From an uncultured Oscillospiraceae bacterium (lineage in GTDB: Bacteria > Bacillota_A > Clostridia > Oscillospirales > Oscillospiraceae), in contig CAAFFR010000135.1 in assembly GCA_900762245.1 (NCBI GenBank), positions 1 to 24,172 on the forward strand: DNA of 24,172 bases. The letters are read 5' to 3'. Below, one piece after another: positions 1 to 6,878 of this stretch; position 1 is the stretch's first letter; each line of letters starts with the position of its first letter. The position numbers were made by a program, and so were the translations under genes. The notes below the pieces were generated by a model. That model was not told the origin of the DNA. It saw only the letters and a program-made list of their open reading frames with translations, and ran no database searches.

Positions 1-984
1 CCCATGGCAGGTAACTACCTGAACCAGGAGAACGTTGTCCTGACCGGCGCCTGCGAAGCCATCGTTGTTGACGTTCAGTGTATCTTCCCCGCACTGGGCC
101 CCCTGTCCAAGTGCTTCCACACCAAGTTCATCACCACCTCCCCCATCGCTCGCATCCCCGACTCCGAGTTCATCCAGTTCTCTGCTGAGACCGCCGGTGA
201 CTCCGCTAAGTCCATCGTCGAGGTTGCTATCCAGAACTTCAAGAACCGTAACCCCGAGCTGGTCAACATCCCCAACCAGAAGCAGAAGGCCCGCGTCGGC
301 TACTCCGTCGAGGCTATCAAGAAGGTTCTGGACGGCGTTGCCAACTCCCACGTTGACGAGTTCGGCACCACCAAGCCCCTGATCGAGTGTGTCCACTCCG
401 GCGTTCTGCGCGGCGCTGTGGCAATGGTCGGCTGTAACAACCCCAAGGTTCGTCCCGACACCGCTCACATCGGCCTGATGAAGAAGATGCTGGAGAACGA
501 CATCATCGTCATCACCACCGGCTGCTCCGCTCAGGCTGCTGCCAAGGCTGGTCTGATGGATCCCGAGCAGGCTAAGGAATACTGCGGCGCCGGTCTGAAG
601 CGTGTCTGCGAGCTGGCAGGTATTCCTCCCGTGCTGCACATGGGCTCCTGTGTTGACATCTCCCGTATGATGGTCCTGGCTTCCGACATTGCTAAGGACT
701 GGGGCATCAACATCTCCCAGGTTCCCGTCGTTGGCTGCGCTCCCGAATGGATGTCCGAGAAGGCTGTCTCCATCGGTAACTACGTTGTTGCTACCGGTAT
801 CGAGACCTTCCTGGGCGTTGATCCCTACTCCAAGGGCTCCGAGGAAGTCACCAGATTGCTGCAGGGCGAGGACGGCGTCAACCAGTGGGTCGAGGCTAAG
901 TTCGTTGTCGACACCGACATCGACGCTCTGGGCGACAAGATGATCGCCTGCATCGAAGCCAAGCGCGCCGCTCTGGGCATCTGA
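1..984 (+). CDS. cooS: Anaerobic carbon monoxide dehydrogenase catalytic subunit, C-terminal part (5' truncated by window)
   Basis: Ni-Fe-S CO dehydrogenase, which interconverts CO and CO2 and in acetogens supplies CO to acetyl-CoA synthase. The frame is open from base 1, so the Met at base 4 is probably internal; about 327 residues remain of a protein that is usually around 630-640. Numbering from that Met, C-cluster cysteines are visible at C26 (DVQCIFP), C144 (VGCNNPK), C174 (TTGCSAQ) and C216 (HMGSCVD, the Ni ligand). K253 in EWMSEKA matches the catalytic lysine: the C216-K253 spacing of 37 equals C526-K563 in Carboxydothermus CooS-II. The His ligand, first C-cluster Cys and the B/D-cluster cysteines lie upstream of the window. 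C174 to C216 is 42 residues, whereas the enzymes I remember have 50, so a loop is shorter here. It is followed by cooC and acsB on the same strand. Family assignment is firm; the physiological direction is inference from the acsB neighbour. Confidence 0.96.
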   Translation, partial: PMAGNYLNQENVVLTGACEAIVVDVQCIFPALGPLSKCFHTKFITTSPIARIPDSEFIQFSAETAGDSAKSIVEVAIQNFKNRNPELVNIPNQKQKARVGYSVEAIKKVLDGVANSHVDEFGTTKPLIECVHSGVLRGAVAMVGCNNPKVRPDTAHIGLMKKMLENDIIVITTGCSAQAAAKAGLMDPEQAKEYCGAGLKRVCELAGIPPVLHMGSCVDISRMMVLASDIAKDWGINISQVPVVGCAPEWMSEKAVSIGNYVVATGIETFLGVDPYSKGSEEVTRLLQGEDGVNQWVEAKFVVDTDIDALGDKMIACIEAKRAALGI

Positions 985-1029
985 TTTATTGAAAATGTCA
1001 TGATATGCTAAGGGAACGAAGTTCCCCTT

Positions 1030-1152
1030 GGCCCCCTCCCAGAGGGGGCTGGCACAGCGAAGGCCGTGACTGGGGGAGTGTGCCACAATCGGCACGGCAC
1101 TCCCTCCGCCTCAGGCTACGCCTGAGCCACCTCCCTCAAAGAGGGAGGCAAG
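1030..1152 (-). repeat. Five-hairpin intergenic element, copy 1 (reverse orientation)
   Basis: Read on the minus strand it has the family layout: terminal hairpin cctccctc-ttt-gagggagg, slot A hairpin ctcaggc-gta-gcctgag, central hairpin gggagtg...cactccc, slot B hairpin acggc-cttc-gctgt (one G-T wobble), and terminal hairpin gccccctc...gagggggc. It fills most of the cooS-cooC spacer. It is the only copy of this subfamily in the window in this orientation. Function unknown. Confidence 0.85.
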
Positions 1153-1194
1153 CGCATCGAAATGACAATTATTTAACTACGAGGTCTTTTTCCA

Positions 1195-1959
1195 ATGAAA
1201 GTAGCGATTACCGGTAAGGGCGGCGTGGGCAAGACCACCCTGTCCTCCACACTGGCCCGGCTCTACGCCGACGAAGGCCGGACTGTTCTGGCCGCCGACG
1301 TGGACCCCGATGCCAATCTGGGTCTGGCACTGGGCCTGAGCCAGGAGGAAGTGGATGCCATCGTCCCCATCTCCAAAATGCGTACCCTTGTGGAAGAACG
1401 CACCGGCGCCACCGCCGCCAACAAGTTCTTCAAGCTCAACCCCTATGTTGCCGACATTCCCGACACCTTCTCCAAGGACATCAACGGCGTCAAGCTGCTG
1501 GTCATGGGCACGGTGGACGTGGGCGGCAGCGGCTGCGTCTGTCCCGAGCATGTGATGCTGAAGTCCATCCTGTCCGCCCTGACCTACCGCAAGGATGATG
1601 TGGTCATCATGGACATGGAGGCCGGCCTTGAGCATCTGGGCCGCGGTACTGCCATGAATATGGAGCAGTTCATCGTGGTCATCGAGCCCGGCGCAAGATC
1701 TGTTCAGACCTACCGCAACGTCAAGCGGCTGGCCAAGGATCTGGGTGTGAAGCGGGTTCGCGTGGTAGCCAACAAGGTCCGGGATGAACGGGATGAGGAA
1801 TTTATCCGCAGCTCCATTCCCGCAGAGGACCTGCTGGGCATGATCCACTACAATCTGGAGATCATGGACGCGGACCGTCAGGGAAAATCTCCCTACGACT
1901 TCAGCCCCGCGGCAATCGAAGAGATCCGGAAGATCAAGCAGATCCTGGATCGGGACTAA
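1195..1959 (+). CDS. cooC: CODH nickel-insertion accessory ATPase CooC
   Basis: P-loop ATPase of the MinD/ParA-like SIMIBI class that helps insert nickel into the CODH C-cluster, or into ACS for the AcsF-type relatives. It has 254 residues, normal for the family. A deviant Walker A GKGGVGKT lies at residues 7-14, the ADVDPDANLG switch at about 34-43, and a C114-x-C116 pair (GGSGCVCPEH) fits the metal-binding CxC of CooC dimers. DMEAGLEHLGRG follows at about 142. The start is the ATG at 1195, nine bases after a GAGGT site. It sits between its likely clients cooS and acsB. Codon use includes more CGG Arg than the flanking catalytic genes, fitting a lower expression need. Whether CODH or ACS is the main client cannot be told from sequence alone. 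Confidence 0.93.
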   Translation: MKVAITGKGGVGKTTLSSTLARLYADEGRTVLAADVDPDANLGLALGLSQEEVDAIVPISKMRTLVEERTGATAANKFFKLNPYVADIPDTFSKDINGVKLLVMGTVDVGGSGCVCPEHVMLKSILSALTYRKDDVVIMDMEAGLEHLGRGTAMNMEQFIVVIEPGARSVQTYRNVKRLAKDLGVKRVRVVANKVRDERDEEFIRSSIPAEDLLGMIHYNLEIMDADRQGKSPYDFSPAAIEEIRKIKQILDRD

Positions 1960-1978
1960 TTTCTGTTTTGAATTGATA

Positions 1979-2089
1979 TGTCATTGCGAACCAGCCCGCA
2001 GGCTGGTGTGGCAATCCCCTATTCCGTTGGGATGCTTCCGTTTATCCGGGAGATTCCCACGCCAGTGTGTGCACTGGCTCGGAATGACA
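1979..2089. repeat. TGTCATTGCG-type palindromic repeat, long form (copy A)
   Basis: The outer arms tgtcattgcga and tcggaatgaca enclose two inner hairpins, accagc-ccgca-ggctggt and gccagtg-tgtg-cactggc, separated by about 40 bp. Other members are at 5540, 14159 and 22361. It lies in the cooC-acsB spacer, so a cooC-acsB transcript would carry it as a large stem structure. Confidence 0.85.
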
Positions 2090-2131
2090 GAAAACGGATG
2101 AACCTATTCAAATATTATAGGAGGAAAAACC

Positions 2132-4267
2132 GTGACACTTTTTGATAGAGTTTTTGGCGGTAACGACTACAACTACGCCCGTACCGTAGCCGCCATTGAT
2201 GAAGCCATCGCCGCCAACGGCGAAGGCTGCGCAGTGTCCTTCCCCAACACTGCATATAACCTGCCCTGCTACTACGGCATTACCGGCAAGAAGATCAACA
2301 CTCTGGGCGAGCTGAAGGCTGCTCTGGAGAACGATATCAAGCCCATGATGACCCGCAACAACCGTCTGCAGGACGTGTTCGACAGCGGTGTCGCTTCCGC
2401 TCTGTGCGCAGAGTTCCTGGAAGTTCTGAAGTACCTGAACGGTGCTGAACCCTACGCTGAGCCCGAGATGGGCCACCTGACCGACGCATTCGTCCGTAAC
2501 CTGGGTGTTCCCCTGGTTACCGGCGACATCCCCGGTGTTGCCGTTATCATCGGCGGCGCTGAGGATCCCGCTGAGACCGTTGCTCTGGCTAAGGAGTATC
2601 AGGCTCAGGGTATCCTGGTCACCCTGACCGGCGATGCCATCAAGCATTGCTACGAAGCCGGCATGAAGCTGGGTGAAGGCGTCCGCGTCGTGCCTCTGGG
2701 TTACGAGATGCAGTCTGTCATCCATGTCGTTTCCGTCGCTGTCCGTGCCGCTCTGATCTTCGGCAACATCCAGCCCGGTGACTACAAGGCTCTGTACAAG
2801 TACACCATGGACCGTGTTAAGGCTTTCGTCAACGCTTACAAGCCCCTGTCTGACGAAATCGTTTCCTACGGTGCCGGTGCTATCTGCCTGGGCTTCCCCG
2901 TTGTTTCCAACGAGACCGAGAACATGTTCCGAGTTCCCAAGTCCCTGATCCAGCAGCTGGATACCGCTAAGTGGAACGCTACCTCTCTGGAGGCCCGCGA
3001 CATCAAGCTGAAGATCACCAAGATCGACATCCCCGTTTCCTTCGCTACCGCATTCGAAGGCGAAATCATCCGCCGCGGCGATATGCAGGTGGAAGTCGAC
3101 GGCTCCCGTGTGGACTGCTTCGAGCTGGTCCAGACCAAGGAAGCTGCCGATATCGAGGACCACAAGATCACCGTCGTCGGTCCCGAAATCGACGAGGTTC
3201 CCGTTGGCTCCAAGATTTCCCTGTCCTACACCGTCAAGGTTGCCGGCAAGGCTATGCAGTCTGACTTCGAGTCCGTTATGGAGCGTAAGTTCCACAGCTG
3301 GATCAACTGCATCGAGGGTGTTATGCACACCGGCCAGCGTGACATGATCCGTATCCGTATCAGCAAGGCTGACTTCGAGGCCGGCTTCAAGTTCGCTCAT
3401 CTGGGCGAAGTTCTGTACGCCAAGGTCAAGAGCGAGTTCGAGGCTGTTGTTGACAAGTGCGAAGTCGAGATCATTGTCGATGCTGAGAAGAACAAGGAAC
3501 TGCGCGCTGCTGCAAACGAAGTCTTCAACAAGCGTGACGCACGTCTGGCCTCCATGACCGACGAGTCCGTTGATACCTTCTACACCTGCATCATGTGCCA
3601 GGCCTTCTCCCCCAGCCACGTCTGTATCGTTACCCCCGAGCGTCTGGGTCTGTGCGGTGCCGTGTCCTGGCTGGACGCTAAGGCTACCAAGGAGCTGGAC
3701 CCCGCAGGTCCCTGCCAGCCCATCGTCAAGGAAGGCTGCCAGGACGAGAAACTGGGCCGTTACGACTCCATGGATGCTGCCGTCAACAAGTACTCTCAGG
3801 GTGCTGTTGAGCGGATCACTCTGTACTCCCTGTTCCAGGATCCCATGACCTCCTGCGGCTGCTTCGAGTGTATCTGTGGTGTTGAGCCTGTTTCCATGGG
3901 CGTCGTCATCACCTGCCGTGAGCACGCTGGCATGACTCCTCTGGGCATGAGCTTCTCCGAAATGGCATCTATGACCGGCGGCGGCGTTCAGACCCCCGGC
4001 TTCATGGGCCACGGCAAGCACTTCATCTCCTCCAAGAAGTTCATCGCAGCTGAAGGCGGCCCCGGCCGTATCGTCTGGATGCCCAAGATGCTGAAGGATC
4101 AGATGCGTGAGCGTCTGGATGCTACCGCTCTGGAGATGTACGGTGTTGAGAACTTCACCGATATGATCGCTGACGAGACCGTCTGCACCGAGGACCCCGA
4201 GGAACTGCTGAACTACCTGTCCGAGGTCGGCCACCCCGTTCTGGGCTTCGAACCCTTCGACATGTAA
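2132..4267 (+). CDS. acsB: CO-methylating acetyl-CoA synthase (ACS), A-cluster subunit
   Basis: This enzyme condenses CO, a methyl group from the corrinoid protein and CoA into acetyl-CoA, the last step of the Wood-Ljungdahl pathway. It has 711 residues against about 729 for the Moorella enzyme. The A-cluster cysteines are all present: C486, C489, C498 and C508 (CIMCQAFSPSHVC...LGLC) and C575-G-C577 (TSCGCFEC). Every one is offset by exactly 20 from the Moorella positions 506, 509, 518, 528, 595 and 597, so the catalytic half is collinear. The start is GTG at 2132, seven bases after AGGAGG (2119-2124). Unlike many acetogen clusters, no acsC/acsD/acsE follows: transcription ends at the terminator at 4371. 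Codon use is strongly biased (CTG Leu, AAG Lys, CGT/CGC Arg), as expected for an abundant protein. Confidence 0.97.
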   Translation: MTLFDRVFGGNDYNYARTVAAIDEAIAANGEGCAVSFPNTAYNLPCYYGITGKKINTLGELKAALENDIKPMMTRNNRLQDVFDSGVASALCAEFLEVLKYLNGAEPYAEPEMGHLTDAFVRNLGVPLVTGDIPGVAVIIGGAEDPAETVALAKEYQAQGILVTLTGDAIKHCYEAGMKLGEGVRVVPLGYEMQSVIHVVSVAVRAALIFGNIQPGDYKALYKYTMDRVKAFVNAYKPLSDEIVSYGAGAICLGFPVVSNETENMFRVPKSLIQQLDTAKWNATSLEARDIKLKITKIDIPVSFATAFEGEIIRRGDMQVEVDGSRVDCFELVQTKEAADIEDHKITVVGPEIDEVPVGSKISLSYTVKVAGKAMQSDFESVMERKFHSWINCIEGVMHTGQRDMIRIRISKADFEAGFKFAHLGEVLYAKVKSEFEAVVDKCEVEIIVDAEKNKELRAAANEVFNKRDARLASMTDESVDTFYTCIMCQAFSPSHVCIVTPERLGLCGAVSWLDAKATKELDPAGPCQPIVKEGCQDEKLGRYDSMDAAVNKYSQGAVERITLYSLFQDPMTSCGCFECICGVEPVSMGVVITCREHAGMTPLGMSFSEMASMTGGGVQTPGFMGHGKHFISSKKFIAAEGGPGRIVWMPKMLKDQMRERLDATALEMYGVENFTDMIADETVCTEDPEELLNYLSEVGHPVLGFEPFDM

Positions 4268-4370
4268 CTGGGGATGCCCCCAGAGGCAATTCGAGACTGG
4301 TGGTTTGGCGGTAATCGTTACACCATTGGGCTCACCCGATTCGTTACTGCGGTAATGTAACATAAAAAAT
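4268..4370 (+). other. Structured 3' trailer of acsB
   Basis: Non-coding stretch between the acsB stop and its terminator. It begins with a hairpin, ctgggg-atgc-ccccag (4268-4283), followed by several short repeated words such as ggcggtaatcgttac (4307-4321) and gattcgttac. A similar arrangement follows uxaC at 12001-12090. I see no reading frame or known RNA in it. Confidence 0.4.
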
Positions 4371-4403
4371 GAGAGGAAGCGGTTCGCCGCTTCCTCTTTT
4401 TTT
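4371..4403 (+). terminator. Rho-independent terminator of the cooS-cooC-acsB cluster
   Basis: The stem agaggaagcgg / ccgcttcctct (4372-4382 and 4387-4397) is closed by a TTCG tetraloop and followed by an unbroken run of T. It is a textbook intrinsic terminator that ends the Wood-Ljungdahl transcript. Confidence 0.93.
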
Positions 4404-4415
4404 GCTATATAACAC

Positions 4416-4557
4416 TGTAGGGGGCGGCGTCCTCGACGCCCCGACCAAAAATCCGCCCTCGATGGGTGGATTTTCGGAAGGATACCGCACCCTATAAGGA
4501 TTTTGCCCCATCGAGGTGCAAAATCCTTTCGGGGCGTCCGGGAGGCCGCCCCCTACA
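4416..4557. repeat. GTAGGG-type long palindromic element between convergent genes
   Basis: The outer arms tgtagggggcggcg and gccgccccctaca bracket further inverted segments (cgacgccccga / tttcggggcgtccg, and aaaatcc / ggatttt words). It lies between the acsB terminator and the end of the convergent AraC gene. It shares the tgtaggg...ccctaca boundaries with the short palindromes at 12770 and 23778 but is much longer. Confidence 0.75.
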
Positions 4558-4591
4558 TTTCGTTAATATGATAAATATTATTCCGCCTGCA

Positions 4592-5509
4592 TTACTTTTC
4601 CAGCCGGTCCCGGATGCGTTTGGGCAGGGGATCGGAGCGGTAGGCGGATTCCTTCAGCAAAATCACATAGTCTTTGGGGCTGATCTGATATTCCGCCTTA
4701 AATGCCCGGTAAAAGTTGGAATAATCTCCAAATCCGCAATGCTGGTACACTTCCGAAGAGGGTTTTCCCTCACTGAGCATTTGCTTGGCCATGACCAGCC
4801 GCTTCTGGATGATATAGCGGTGGACGGAAGTGCCCACCAGCCGCTGAAATTCCCGGGACAGGTGGTATTTGCTGACGAAAAACCGGTTGGCCAGATGGTC
4901 GAGGCTCAGATCCTCGCTGTAATGCTCATTGATGTAGCCCAGTACGCTGTACACCGCCGAATCCGAGATCGGCTCCAGCGATCCCTGCCGGTTCTTGGCT
5001 GCCAGCCGGTTCAAGGTCACCAGGGTCTGGGCCAGATAGGTCATGGAGGCGATTTCCCGGTAAGAATCCTCGGACGCCAGTTCACTGAGAAGCTGCTCCA
5101 GAATGAAGGTCAGGTACTGCCGCGTTACGCCCTCCGGCCGCAGCAGGTTGGTATGCCCCGGCACATTGGTGTCAAAGCATTTCGTAAACTCCTGCCCCGG
5201 CAGACTGAAGCCCTCCAGAAACTGCTTGTTGATCCAGATCACAATCCGTTCGTAAGTCCGGTGTGCTTCCCCAAACATGGGCTGGTGCAGTTCCATGGGG
5301 CTGATAAGCAGCACATCCCCGGGAGTCAGAAGATAGCTGCGGCTTTCGATATTGTACTGTACATTTCCGGAGAGGAAGAAATAGATCTCATAAAAATCAT
5401 GGTGGTGCAGCGTAACTTCCTTGGGATAGTCGTCCTTGTAGCGAAAAACTTCAAAGGTATTGTTTTTCATATGCTGACGGTCATCAAAGTGTAATGTTTT
5501 TGGGGGCAT
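4592..5509 (-). CDS. AraC-family transcriptional regulator with N-terminal cupin
   Basis: Predicted ligand-responsive DNA-binding regulator of 305 residues. The N-terminal half is a cupin-like sensor (HHHDFYEIYFFLSG, then LLTPGDVLLISPMELHQP). The last ~100 residues are the double helix-turn-helix of AraC/XylS (LSLDHLANRFFVSKYHLSREFQ and the GFGDYSNFYRAFKAEYQISPKDY signature). I chose the ATG at 5509 because GAGGT lies seven bases before it. The frame stays open back to 5638, but that extension only translates the palindromic repeat in the leader. The gene diverges from the sugar isomerase gene at 5793, with both promoters in the shared intergenic region, so it most likely controls the module at 5793-12000. 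The effector is unknown. Confidence 0.9.
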   Translation of the reverse strand: MPPKTLHFDDRQHMKNNTFEVFRYKDDYPKEVTLHHHDFYEIYFFLSGNVQYNIESRSYLLTPGDVLLISPMELHQPMFGEAHRTYERIVIWINKQFLEGFSLPGQEFTKCFDTNVPGHTNLLRPEGVTRQYLTFILEQLLSELASEDSYREIASMTYLAQTLVTLNRLAAKNRQGSLEPISDSAVYSVLGYINEHYSEDLSLDHLANRFFVSKYHLSREFQRLVGTSVHRYIIQKRLVMAKQMLSEGKPSSEVYQHCGFGDYSNFYRAFKAEYQISPKDYVILLKESAYRSDPLPKRIRDRLEK

Positions 5510-5539
5510 AGGTGTACCTCGCAGTGTATCAGTCGGGTA

Positions 5540-5579
5540 TGTCATTGCGAGCCAGTGCGCACACTGGCTCGCAATGACA
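5540..5579. repeat. TGTCATTGCG-type repeat, minimal 40-bp form (copy B)
   Basis: A perfect inverted repeat of 18-bp arms, tgtcattgcgagccagtg / cactggctcgcaatgaca, around a cgca loop. It is the outer arms of the family with the interior missing. It lies between the AraC promoter and its start codon, so it would form a hairpin in that mRNA leader. Confidence 0.9.
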
Positions 5580-5605
5580 GGGGATTGACGAATAAGGATA
5601 AATAT

Positions 5606-5634
5606 AGCATATAGCAATTTTCGCAATGTGTCAA
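5606..5634 (-). promoter_or_regulatory. Promoter of the AraC-family gene
   Basis: On the minus strand: TTGACA (5634-5629), 17-bp spacer, TATGCT (5611-5606), followed by AT-rich sequence. The perfect -35 and ideal spacing point toward the regulator gene and predict a leader of about 90 nt. Confidence 0.75.
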
Positions 5635-5640
5635 GCAACT

Positions 5641-5670
5641 TTTACAATGAAGTTTGCAAAAAAGTATGAT
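5641..5670 (+). promoter_or_regulatory. Candidate promoter of the carbohydrate module
   Basis: TTTACA (5641-5646), 18-bp spacer, TATGAT (5665-5670), directed at the isomerase gene at 5793 and back-to-back with the regulator promoter. This implies a leader of about 115 nt. The match is good but not perfect, as expected for a regulated promoter. Confidence 0.55.
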
Positions 5671-5723
5671 ATCATGGTTAACGTGAACAAAAAGGCGTTA
5701 TTATGCCCATTAGAAGTTGGTCA

Positions 5724-5769
5724 ATTGTACAATGTGCATAAATTTTGCCTGCGGTTTTTGTAGAAACCG
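5724..5769 (+). promoter_or_regulatory. Palindrome and leader hairpin upstream of the first module gene
   Basis: The 10-bp perfect palindrome attgtacaat lies at 5724-5733. The hairpin cggttt-ttgtag-aaaccg is at 5752-5769, just before the ribosome site (ggaaggag, 5775-5782). Either could be an operator or a leader structure; nothing in sequence decides. The same core ttgtacaa recurs upstream of the gap promoter (23885-23892). Confidence 0.3.
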
Positions 5770-5792
5770 AAAAAGGAAGGAGAACGATTCCC

Positions 5793-6668
5793 ATGGTTGA
5801 GAAAATCATTGTCTCCGGCTTTGCCGATGAGATCGATCCCCAGCTGGACGTTCAGCTGAAGGTTGTCAAGGAACTGGGCATGGAGTACATCTGCCTGCGC
5901 GCTGCCGACGGCAAGGGCGTGGCTGAGTACACCGTTGAAGAGATTCAGGAAAGCATCCTGCCCCGGCTGAATGCTGCCGGTGTCAAGGTCTCCTCTCTGG
6001 GCAGCCCCATCGGTAAGATCGATATCGACGACGATGCCGCTTACGAGAAGCAGCTGGCTCAGCTGGATACCCTGTGCCAGATCTGCAACCTGCTGGACTG
6101 CAAGTACATCCGTATGTTCAGCTTCTGGATGCTGAACAAGAATCCCGACGAGTGGAAGGACCAGGTCCTGAAGAAGCTCCGCGGCTTCGCTGACATCGCT
6201 GCCAAGTACGGCGTTGTTCTGATCCACGAGAACGAGAAGGACATCTACGGTGACATCGGCACCCGCTGCAAGGTCATCCTGGATGAACTGGCTTCCCCCA
6301 ACTTCAAGGCTGCTTTCGACTTTGCCAACTTCGTACAGTGCGGCGAAGACACCGCCGAGTGCTGGGAACTGCTGAAGGAGCACGTTGCCTACATCCACAT
6401 CAAGGACGCTGTGGCAGGCAAGAACGAGAATGTTGTCTGCGGCACCGGCGACGGCAAGATTGCCCAGCTGCTGGCAAAGGCCATCAAGGAAGACGGCTAC
6501 GAAGGCTTCCTGACTCTGGAGCCCCACCTGGTTCTGTTCGCAACTCTGCAGAGCCTGGAAGTGGTGGACGCTACCGAAGTCATTTCCGAAAACAAGGCCA
6601 AGGACGGCGCAGAAGGCTATGCTATGCAGTATAACGCCCTGTGCGAGATTCTGAAGGCTATCAAATAA
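5793..6668 (+). CDS. Sugar phosphate isomerase/epimerase family protein (TIM barrel, AP_endonuc_2)
   Basis: Xylose-isomerase-like TIM-barrel protein of 291 residues. Family members isomerise or epimerise sugars and inososes (IolE/IolI, hydroxypyruvate isomerase, keto-glycoside epimerases), or cleave keto-glycosides by elimination. The usual divalent-metal quartet is visible: E146 (LIHENEKD), D176 (AAFDFANF), H202 (YIHIKDA) and E243 (LTLEPHL). The start is the ATG at 5793, ten bases after GGAAGGAG; an upstream extension of the frame into the leader has no support. It is the first gene after the divergent AraC regulator and is followed by a Gfo/Idh dehydrogenase. Strong codon bias suggests high expression. 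The substrate is not predictable from sequence alone. Confidence 0.85.
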   Translation: MVEKIIVSGFADEIDPQLDVQLKVVKELGMEYICLRAADGKGVAEYTVEEIQESILPRLNAAGVKVSSLGSPIGKIDIDDDAAYEKQLAQLDTLCQICNLLDCKYIRMFSFWMLNKNPDEWKDQVLKKLRGFADIAAKYGVVLIHENEKDIYGDIGTRCKVILDELASPNFKAAFDFANFVQCGEDTAECWELLKEHVAYIHIKDAVAGKNENVVCGTGDGKIAQLLAKAIKEDGYEGFLTLEPHLVLFATLQSLEVVDATEVISENKAKDGAEGYAMQYNALCEILKAIK

Positions 6669-6674
6669 TAAAAT

Positions 6675-6806
6675 GCCTTCCCCTTTGGGGAAGGTGGCCG
6701 AGCGTAAGCGAGGCCGGAAGAGGGCAGTACCATTTCGCCTTACCTGAGCAGGACCGGCGAGTTTCTGCTGCACCTCTCCCGCCCCCCAAAGGGGAGGGCT
6801 TCAGGC
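6675..6806 (+). repeat. Five-hairpin-type intergenic element, variant subfamily (copy 6)
   Basis: The terminal hairpin ccttcccc-ttt-ggggaagg is followed by the family box ggtggc, a less regular first slot flanked by ggcc/ggcc, a middle section with gagg...cctc arms, and a terminal ccccaaagggg hairpin. It resembles copy 7 at 15207 more than the cctccctc copies. It separates the first epimerase from the first dehydrogenase gene. Confidence 0.65.
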
Positions 6807-6878
6807 ACCCCATAAGTAAGGCCCCGAAAAAGGCCAGAAATAAATGTATTTTTTACAACAAGTAAGGAGAAATGCAAA

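Noticed and set aside
2108..4363. 751-codon open frame on the minus strand across acsB
   Set aside because: It is the mirror of a strongly biased coding gene with GC-rich third positions. The protein is low-complexity (Leu/Gly/Asp/His/Val-rich) with no domain, while acsB on the other strand has a full set of catalytic residues. Similar antisense frames over the dehydrogenase, SecA and lipoprotein genes were dismissed for the same reason.
4407..4415. Terminator for the AraC gene within the large GTAGGG palindrome
   Set aside because: The palindrome lies beyond the AraC stop, but on the minus strand no T-tract follows its arms; calling it a terminator would be a guess.
5510..5638. N-terminal extension of the AraC regulator (open frame upstream of 5509)
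   Set aside because: The extra residues translate the TGTCATT palindrome and have no ribosome site; GAGGT precedes the ATG at 5509, which begins a normal cupin N terminus.
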